Assembly: GCA_018623405.1 (NCBI GenBank)
Contig: JAAZVO010000059.1
Location: 1-12,233, forward strand
DNA length: 12,233 bases
Direction: 5' to 3'
Source: Crocinitomicaceae bacterium
Lineage (GTDB): Bacteria; Bacteroidota; Bacteroidia; Flavobacteriales_G; Salibacteraceae
Shown here: positions 7,121-12,233 of the stretch, one piece after another
Position numbering within the stretch: position 1 is the stretch's first letter
Layout of the letters: every line of letters begins with the position of its first letter
Notes under the pieces: generated by a model
What the model saw: only the letters and a program-made list of their open reading frames with translations
What the model was told of the DNA's origin: nothing
Database searches by the model: none
Program-made: the position numbers and the translations under genes

Positions 7121-10058
7121 CTAATTGTCTTGCTTTTTGAAAATATTCTTGTGCTTTGTTATTATCTCCTAATTGCTGATAGGCAAACCCAAGGTTTTGA
7201 TATGAGTCTGCATAATTGGGATTTTGCTGAACTGCAGTACTTAAATAATTTATGGCATTTTGGTTATCACCTAAATTCAAGTAACAAACCCCCATTGAGT
7301 TAAGTATTTGAACATCGAACCTACCCATGCGCTCTAAAGCTTTTTCGTAATAATTTAAGGCATCGGTAAACATGCTAGACTGCATGTAAATGTTTGCCAA
7401 TTGAATGTATGGATAAGAATAATTGATTTTGTTGTTGATGGCTTCTTGATAACACTCTACAGCCTTTTGAAGGTTGTTTATTCTAGTGTAATAAATACCT
7501 AAATAATTCCATGCAATATTGCTGTTTGGATTTACTTCAATTGCTTTTTGAAGCCACTCACTAGCCTTTTCATTATTGCCAATATTTAAATATGCCAAGC
7601 CTAAGTTTCGCATAGCTTCTTCATTCATTGGGTCGTAGGCTAAGGCCTTTTCAAAGTTTGCAATTGCCGCTTGGTGGTTATTATTTTTAGCTGCCTTGTG
7701 CCCTTCAACCATAAAATCATTTTCTCTTTTTATGATGGCATATAGCGGTTTACCTTCTATATCTTCTCTATAAACAGTACCTTTTGGAGGATATGCACCA
7801 TTTTTTAGCTCAACAGGAGAATAGGTTCGAGGAAAAAATATGGCGAAATCATAAGGCTTTTTATGGCGTTCGTAATCTCTAGTCCATGTGCCTTTAATGT
7901 TTTTACCAAAAAAGTCTTTTGTAGTTTCGTTTTGCCAATCCCATCCGGTCATGTTTATGGCCACCATGGTTTCTTGTTGTTTTGCTTCAGGATATAACTC
8001 TACCAACTTTTCGAATGCTCCTCTTATTCCATTGCCATAAGTATCTAACTCGTATTCTCCATAAGCTCCATCGTAACCTCCAACAAGCTCATTAAAATAA
8101 ACATATTCATTTGGGTGGTATTTCACCATCCAAACTAAGGTATTGATGGTTAGCGCCGAAAAAACTACTGCAACGCCAATTCGCATAAACTTTTTGTTTG
8201 ATAGGTCAACCAAAAAACTCCAACCAACTGCGGCTAAAACGGCCATTGAAGGGTAAACAAAAATGAAATGCCTCCAGCCATTGTATAATGTAGAATCGCC
8301 ATACACTGCATAGGCAATAGGAAAAACCAATGAGAAGGCTACAAACCAAATAATTGCCGTATTCATTTGCGAGCGTTTAAAAAGTGCTAGCGGCAAAATG
8401 GCCAAGCATAAACCCAATACCGAAAACAATGGATTTCCTATTAATAACCATTTTGGAATGTAATACCATGGAACTTCGTTCATGTAAATACGCTCTCCCT
8501 CAAAAATTTCGTAAATGGTTACACCACTAAAATTGGTAAAGAATTTTAGGGCTTCAAACGGATTATTTATAGGGTCTTGATGGGCATAAGGCCAAGGTAA
8601 AACACCAATGATGTAACTACCTAATGTTATTCCGATAATGTATTTGGCGTAAGGCAAAATCAATTTTAAAGCAGCTGAGAATTTCTCTTTATAAGCTGTT
8701 ATTAACCACTGAATTCCCGTGGCTAGTCCTAAGAATCCAATTAAAATTAACCCACCTATACGAATAGTATTAACTAAACCTATTGAAATAGTGAGCAATA
8801 AAAGCGATGAAAACGAAGGTTTAGGTAATTGCTTTAAGTATTTAACCAAGAAGTAAATACTCGTAATAAATCCTGCTGCAAAGGGAATATCCTTTGGATT
8901 ATTCATGGCATGTCCAAAGTAATATGGTGATAAGGCCATAATTACCAATGCTATAAAGCCTGTACGCCATGAGCCTGCTTCACGAGCCAATAACCCGGTA
9001 AAGAAAATTCCTGTAAAACCAACCAATGCATTTAGCATATGGCGAGTTTGGTAAATATCAAATGGAGTAAACTTATTTACTAAGGCCGCAAACGAATCGA
9101 AAAATAAACCATAGTTTATTAATACGTTATAATCAGGTCCACCTGAGGTATTTAGCACATCTTTATCTGCTCCGAATGAAAAGAAATAATCGAGAATATC
9201 TTCAGCATAAACAATAATGTTTATTTCATCCCAAGTAATACCAAATCCCAAACTAAGAATGGGCATTAAAAACATTAATAAAAAAGAAAGGCTTAAAAAT
9301 GAAAGTCTGTAAAACCCTCCATTTGCAGTAAACCCCTCCCCTTTTCTGATTTCTAAAACGCTTTCGCCAACCATGTAGGTTAAGCGGTTTTTTAGGCCCT
9401 CAATTTTTTCAGATGCAGTAGTGCCTATTGAGAGCTTTTGCTTTGTTAATTGATTGAATTTTACTGCGATGGTATGCAAATCTATATCTGAGCAAAAAGA
9501 AGCCTTCTCTAACTGCCGGAAGAAGCTCTTAGGAGATGCCTTACCTACAAATAAAGATTTAGATAACCTGTTGTATTGATAATGATCTAAAACGTAAAAT
9601 AGGTTCTCTTCATCAAATGATTGGGTACCTGAAAAAAGCTGCCTAGTTAGATTATGTACTCTATTGGCAAAAGGAATTTTTCCTGATTGAGAACTAGGAA
9701 CAAACCTTGTAATTGCATGATCTTCTAATTTACTAGCCTCTTGTAGTATTGCTCCTGCGTTATTTAAACTACCTGCTTTGGTAAATACTAATTGAGCCTC
9801 GGTTTTTTCATCGAGGTAAGCAAAAAGGTCTGAGAGTTTTTTAGCAAAAGCAATATTTGTTTCGAAGTTTTTGAAGGTTTTACTTGATGAAATCTCATCT
9901 TGCAGATTGTATTCTGCAAAAAACAACAACTTAAGGTTTGGTTTTGCTGAGAAAAGATTGCCTAATGATTGTGATATTTCTTTGGCTTCCTCTTGGTTGT
10001 TTGAGGTTACCACTAAAACTTGCTCTTGGTTTGGTGATGACTTTTCTTTTTTAGCCAC
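7110..10058 (-). CDS. Large membrane glycosyltransferase (GT39/PMT-like GT-C) with N-terminal GT2-like domain and C-terminal TPRs
   Basis: A 982-residue protein in three parts. Residues 1-245 are soluble and look like a worn-down GT2 fold (VLVVTSNNQEEAKEI at 14-28, KIPFANRVHNLTRQLFSG at 127-144) without the DxD motif. Residues 250-720 contain about ten to twelve transmembrane helices of GT-C type; WDE at 276-278 in the first periplasmic loop matches the acidic catalytic motif of GT39/ArnT enzymes, and R339, NNPKD (386-390) and GWRHFIF further on are family-like. Residues 785-980 form six TPRs of 34-35 residues. A GT-C fused to TPRs recalls eukaryotic TMTC mannosyltransferases. It probably transfers sugar from a polyprenyl-phosphate donor. 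The start is GTG at 10058, without an SD; it opens the cluster and overlaps the oxidoreductase by 11 bp. Acceptor unknown. Confidence 0.88.
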   Translation of the reverse strand: MAKKEKSSPNQEQVLVVTSNNQEEAKEISQSLGNLFSAKPNLKLLFFAEYNLQDEISSSKTFKNFETNIAFAKKLSDLFAYLDEKTEAQLVFTKAGSLNNAGAILQEASKLEDHAITRFVPSSQSGKIPFANRVHNLTRQLFSGTQSFDEENLFYVLDHYQYNRLSKSLFVGKASPKSFFRQLEKASFCSDIDLHTIAVKFNQLTKQKLSIGTTASEKIEGLKNRLTYMVGESVLEIRKGEGFTANGGFYRLSFLSLSFLLMFLMPILSLGFGITWDEINIIVYAEDILDYFFSFGADKDVLNTSGGPDYNVLINYGLFFDSFAALVNKFTPFDIYQTRHMLNALVGFTGIFFTGLLAREAGSWRTGFIALVIMALSPYYFGHAMNNPKDIPFAAGFITSIYFLVKYLKQLPKPSFSSLLLLTISIGLVNTIRIGGLILIGFLGLATGIQWLITAYKEKFSAALKLILPYAKYIIGITLGSYIIGVLPWPYAHQDPINNPFEALKFFTNFSGVTIYEIFEGERIYMNEVPWYYIPKWLLIGNPLFSVLGLCLAILPLALFKRSQMNTAIIWFVAFSLVFPIAYAVYGDSTLYNGWRHFIFVYPSMAVLAAVGWSFLVDLSNKKFMRIGVAVVFSALTINTLVWMVKYHPNEYVYFNELVGGYDGAYGEYELDTYGNGIRGAFEKLVELYPEAKQQETMVAINMTGWDWQNETTKDFFGKNIKGTWTRDYERHKKPYDFAIFFPRTYSPVELKNGAYPPKGTVYREDIEGKPLYAIIKRENDFMVEGHKAAKNNNHQAAIANFEKALAYDPMNEEAMRNLGLAYLNIGNNEKASEWLQKAIEVNPNSNIAWNYLGIYYTRINNLQKAVECYQEAINNKINYSYPYIQLANIYMQSSMFTDALNYYEKALERMGRFDVQILNSMGVCYLNLGDNQNAINYLSTAVQQNPNYADSYQNLGFAYQQLGDNNKAQEYFQKARQLGGR

Positions 10059-10100
10059 GGTGTAATTTTTTGTAAAACTATTTATCGTAACGAAAAATGT

Positions 10101-10136
10101 AAAAAAAAATCCCTCTCATTGCTGAGAAGGATTTTT
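10101..10136 (-). terminator. Strong intrinsic terminator, minus strand
   Basis: Arms 10123-10136 and 10105-10118 pair over 14 bp around the loop 10119-10122, read as GCAA on the minus strand, followed by nine T. One position reads U-G (wobble pair) in minus-strand RNA but C-A (mismatch) in plus-strand RNA. Together with the U-run, this shows the minus strand is the functional orientation. It ends 42 bp before the GTG of the 982-residue gene and does not serve any plus-strand gene. Confidence 0.85.
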
Positions 10137-10156
10137 CTATTCTGTTAAAGAACCTA

Positions 10157-10212
10157 TCTAACCCAGGTTCCTTAGGTCTAGTCTAGAAACCCATTAGGTT
10201 TGTAGGGTTAGA
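10157..10212 (-). other. Mutually exclusive or pseudoknot pairing within the leader RNA
   Basis: TCTAACCC (10212-10205, inside the micro-ORF) is perfectly complementary to GGGTTAGA (10164-10157). The latter forms eight of the nine loop bases of the stem GAACCT/AGGTTC (10170-10165 with 10155-10150). The two pairings could compete or form a pseudoknot. A ribosome translating the micro-ORF would disrupt the first. Confidence 0.4.
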
Positions 10213-10236
10213 CATTTTGTTCTTCGAATAATCCAT
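10183..10236 (-). CDS. Micro-ORF of 17 codons with strong Shine-Dalgarno; possible leader peptide
   Basis: The ATG at 10236 opens the peptide MDYSKNKMSNPTNLMGF, ending at TAG (10183-10185). It is hydrophilic, with no signal peptide or membrane helix, and I recognise no family. The start is favoured because a perfect SD lies 12 nt upstream (AGGAGG to ATG), whereas every other gene here lacks one. An in-frame ATG at 10260, directly after an in-frame TAA, would lengthen it to 25 residues, but that ATG overlaps the SD itself. An internal ATG at 10215 would give a 10-residue form. The ORF lies inside the structured RNA and ends 47 bp before the terminator stem. It has no codon bias worth testing at this length; the support is the SD and the setting. 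Confidence 0.45.
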   Translation of the reverse strand: MDYSKNKMSNPTNLMGF

Positions 10237-10246
10237 GATTATCGAA
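10223..10246 (-). promoter_or_regulatory. Hairpin presenting the micro-ORF start codon in its loop
   Basis: TTCGATAATC (10246-10237) pairs with GATTATTCGAA (10233-10223), a 10-bp stem with one bulged T. The three loop bases are exactly the ATG at 10236-10234. The SD abuts the 5' side of the stem. Such a fold could modulate initiation. Confidence 0.5.
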
Positions 10247-10257
10247 CACCTCCTTTT
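10247..10257 (-). promoter_or_regulatory. Near-perfect Shine-Dalgarno sequence of the micro-ORF
   Basis: AAAAGGAGGTG contains ten consecutive bases (AAAGGAGGTG) complementary to the canonical 3' end of 16S rRNA. The AGGAGG core ends 12 nt before the ATG, slightly long, but the intervening bases can fold into a hairpin that shortens the effective distance. It is exceptional in this window. Confidence 0.6.
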
Positions 10258-10464
10258 CATTTAGTGCGACATCCGAGAACTTCAATTGAGCAACTTACAA
10301 TTGAGTGGCTCCCGTAAATAACATTTTGTTATTCGATGGCTAATTAAGGAAATTTGAATTTTAGATGCAAGAAAAAAAACATACTTTTTGTTAACAACCC
10401 TTTTGTTTATTTCTTGGTTTCATTTTTATTGAAAAAGCTGTATAGTAAAATTGGGATAAACTTC

Positions 10465-12233
10465 CTACTCAACCAAAATTAACTCATCCACATCATCAAA
10501 TGTATCAGGGTTTATTACCCTCATTTTTAAGCTTTTGCCATTTACATCTATCAACACAACTACATTTTGGGTTGAAAAACCCGAAACTTTTGGAGTCCAA
10601 GGGGTTTGCTCTTGCGCGTAATAGGGAGCGCCGGCACTACCGTTGTTTATTTGCCAAATGGTGCGTTTCAATTCAAGTTTTGGTAAGGCATATTCTTCAG
10701 GATAAATAACCGTTTCAGACCCTATTTCTGTTTTAGCATAGTTATGCTCATCTCCGGTAAAAATTGCCCTCACCTTGGTGCTTTTATTTACGATAATATC
10801 CAAAATTTCATCTCTTCGTTCAATAATACCTTTGGCTACAGGTTTGCCAGCAACAAAAGGTCTAAAATCGTTATTTCCACTATACCACATATCATCTCTT
10901 ACATGTCCTCCATTGGGAAAACAAGGAGTATGTTGTGTCATAAAAACATGATCAATGTTAGGGTCTTTCTCAAACTTTTCAACTTCATTTCTTAAAAACT
11001 CCAATTGGTTATCCATAATGTAGCCATGTAATCCACCGCTAGAATAAGGCGCTCCGGCCAAACTTGGTGCATACCAATAATCAGAGTTAAGAACAATAAC
11101 CGCGACATTATCATAGGTGTATGAAAACACGGTTTCATCATAAGGCGGAAAATCAGTAGTTTTTGGCGAAGGGTCGTAAACTGCGCCATCTTCAGATTTA
11201 GGTCCGTTTGATGGATTTGTAACAAAATCTGCAAAAAGCTTCTCTGCACTGTGCGTATCAAACGGAAATTTATCAATGGCTATTCCGTATTCACTACCAT
11301 CTGTAAATCGGTGATTTAAAGCCTCGTGGTTACCCATTGAAATATAAGTGGGCCTGTACGGCGCAAAAGGTTCAATTGCTCTAAACCAATTAAAATATTG
11401 AAGTGATTGCTCTTCTCCATCACTTAAGTAGCCATTGATTAAATCGCCTGAAAACTGCGAAAAAGCCACATTTTCTTTTGAGGCGTAAGCTGCAATTCTT
11501 TTTACCATGTAGTAATTAACTCCTTTTAAGTCTCTTTCTCCACCGCCTTTTCCACTTCTTGAGTCTGAGGCATAAGCAAAAGAAAAAGCAGTTCTAGAAC
11601 CCGGAGCAGGAGCTGTTTTAAATGAGAATGTCAATTCATTTTCCCCAAAGTTTACAGTGTAATCGTAATTGGTATTTGGAGATAATCCTGCTATTTCAAT
11701 TTCATGTACCTCAGCTGGTTTCTTGTCTTTAAATGTTTTTCCATTGCAGGTAACACCACAAATTGTTGGTCTTAAGGTTCTAAAACTTATGGTTGCTCCT
11801 GTTGGTGTAAGTCTATTCACGAAAGGGCCAAGAATAATACTTGCTCCGTCCACCTCAAAAGGACCATTGCCTTTAAAGAAAATCCTTCCATCAAACACAA
11901 ACTCGCCTTCGTTATCCGTTACCCTGTAACCTAATACCCCCTTTTTAGAGGTTTCCCAACCAATTATATCATAACGGCCACTTAACTCGGTGATATCTAT
12001 TTCAACTTTACCTTCATCTATTGATTTATCACGTTTAAAGTAAACAGGTAGTGGATATTTAGCATCGTTATAATTTATAAACCCATAAAAGATATTCCCT
12101 TCAAAATCGGGCATATTAAAATCAAGCAAAATGCCTTTTTCAGTGCCTATTGGGTTACCTGTAAGATTGTTTAGGGTATATTTTGGTGTTGAACTTAAAA
12201 GCGGGAACTCTTTTCCTTCGGGTGTTGTAATAA
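10465..12233 (-). CDS. Purple-acid-phosphatase-like metallophosphoesterase, N-terminus outside window
   Basis: The frame is open to the window edge, so at least 588 residues are visible; the in-frame TTG at 12129 has coding sequence upstream (GKEFPLLSS, then NLTGNPIG) and is not the start. Counting from the first complete codon at 12231, about 130-205 is a fibronectin-III-like PAP N-terminal domain (LTPTGATISFRT, LSPNTNYDYTV). From about 215 comes a calcineurin-like phosphoesterase domain: D223 in YASDSRSG, GD at 262-263 with Y268, GNHE at 300-303, the histidine of TQHTP at 434, and GDEHNY at 493-498. The last motif has Asp where GHxH usually has its first His. The C-terminus (NGSAGAPYY, then a beta-rich tail) follows. 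Substrate is unknown; export is likely but the signal region is not visible. It ends about 80 bp before the possible leader-RNA promoter, with no terminator seen. Confidence 0.87.
   Translation of the reverse strand, partial: ITTPEGKEFPLLSSTPKYTLNNLTGNPIGTEKGILLDFNMPDFEGNIFYGFINYNDAKYPLPVYFKRDKSIDEGKVEIDITELSGRYDIIGWETSKKGVLGYRVTDNEGEFVFDGRIFFKGNGPFEVDGASIILGPFVNRLTPTGATISFRTLRPTICGVTCNGKTFKDKKPAEVHEIEIAGLSPNTNYDYTVNFGENELTFSFKTAPAPGSRTAFSFAYASDSRSGKGGGERDLKGVNYYMVKRIAAYASKENVAFSQFSGDLINGYLSDGEEQSLQYFNWFRAIEPFAPYRPTYISMGNHEALNHRFTDGSEYGIAIDKFPFDTHSAEKLFADFVTNPSNGPKSEDGAVYDPSPKTTDFPPYDETVFSYTYDNVAVIVLNSDYWYAPSLAGAPYSSGGLHGYIMDNQLEFLRNEVEKFEKDPNIDHVFMTQHTPCFPNGGHVRDDMWYSGNNDFRPFVAGKPVAKGIIERRDEILDIIVNKSTKVRAIFTGDEHNYAKTEIGSETVIYPEEYALPKLELKRTIWQINNGSAGAPYYAQEQTPWTPKVSGFSTQNVVVLIDVNGKSLKMRVINPDTFDDVDELILVE

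Larger units (their letters stand above)
10212..10336. repeat. Direct repeat ACATTTTGTTNTTCGA, two copies (10212-10227 and 10321-10336)
   Basis: The two 16-base copies differ at one position and are 109 bp apart. On the minus strand each contains AACAAAATG, so each carries an ATG in the same local context: the upstream copy opens a 9-codon ORF (10324-10295), the downstream copy supplies an internal ATG of the micro-ORF. This may be an internal duplication in the leader. Confidence 0.55.
10101..10370 (-). ncRNA. Candidate structured leader RNA or small mRNA upstream of the GT-C gene
   Basis: This covers most of the 406-bp gap 10059-10464. On the minus strand a series of paired elements precedes the terminator: AATAAC/GTTATT; a 9-bp stem with one bulge (10298-10306 with 10279-10288) extended by GGGA/TCTC; the start-codon hairpin at 10246-10223; AAACC/GGTTT (10201-10187); GAACCT/AGGTTC (10170-10150); and an 8-base complementarity between TCTAACCC (10212-10205) and GGGTTAGA (10164-10157), the latter in the loop of the preceding stem. 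The 5' end is uncertain; TATGTTTT (10383-10376) is a 7/8 match to TAnnTTTG, but no -33 box is evident. I do not recognise a known RNA family. It may be an attenuator for the downstream gene or an independent gene. From 10385 to 10464 I see nothing beyond AT-rich sequence. Confidence 0.45.

Noticed and set aside
10247..10260. Plus-strand CACCTCCTTTTC as a fragment of the 16S rRNA 3' end
   Set aside because: Flanking bases do not match 16S rRNA; the match is explained by the minus-strand Shine-Dalgarno.
10101..10370. The leader RNA as tmRNA, 6S RNA or a known riboswitch
   Set aside because: There is no tRNA-like end or tag-coding frame, no 6S-style long central bubble that I can establish, and no recognisable riboswitch core. 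An Rfam covariance search would decide.
10500..10995. Plus-strand ORFs of 69 and 83 codons
   Set aside because: They are antisense to conserved phosphoesterase motifs (GDEH, TQHTP) and show no domain of their own.
10992..11276. 94-codon minus-strand ORF within the metallophosphoesterase gene
   Set aside because: It is an alternative frame of the phosphoesterase gene and has no recognisable domain.
12129..12129. TTG at 12129 as the start of the metallophosphoesterase
   Set aside because: The same frame continues without a stop to the window edge with protein-like sequence, so the gene extends beyond the window.

Overview
The window looks like chromosomal DNA of an AT-rich member of the Bacteroidota, probably near the Flavobacteriales. 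Three things point there. The divergent recQ / kpsF pair is a familiar Bacteroidota arrangement. Upstream regions carry the phylum's -7 promoter element (TAnnTTTG). Almost no gene has a Shine-Dalgarno (SD) sequence, and three starts are GTG or TTG. There are no rRNA or tRNA genes, insertion sequences, CRISPR arrays or phage genes.

Layout. 1-947 (minus) is the N-terminal part of a RecQ helicase, cut by the window edge. 1026-1991 (plus) is an arabinose-5-phosphate isomerase of the KpsF/KdsD family (Kdo/LPS precursor supply), followed by a small DUF6580-like membrane protein (2024-2572). A minus-strand block then runs, in transcription order, from 10058 down to 2569: a 982-residue membrane glycosyltransferase with a TPR tail, a FAD-dependent oxidoreductase overlapping it by 11 bp, a fatty-acid desaturase behind its own probable promoter, a GtrB/ArnC-like polyprenyl-phosphate glycosyltransferase, and a flippase-like (LPG_synthase_TM) membrane protein. 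10465-12233 (minus) is a purple-acid-phosphatase-like metallophosphoesterase whose 5' end lies outside the window; the in-frame TTG at 12129 is not a real start.

How the genes may work together. The GT2 enzyme could charge a polyprenyl phosphate with sugar, a membrane protein could move it across the inner membrane, and the GT-C enzyme could transfer the sugar on the outer face. The oxidoreductase and desaturase would modify lipid or sugar in the same envelope pathway. This is inferred from families and neighbourhood; no substrate can be read from the sequence.

The most unusual region is the 406-bp gap 10059-10464. On the minus strand it holds a small structured RNA with a strong intrinsic terminator (10101-10136). 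Inside it is a 17-codon micro-ORF (10183-10236) preceded by a ten-base perfect SD, with its start codon in the loop of a 10-bp hairpin. It lies directly upstream of the 982-residue glycosyltransferase gene, so it may be a leader peptide/attenuator or an independent small RNA/small protein gene.
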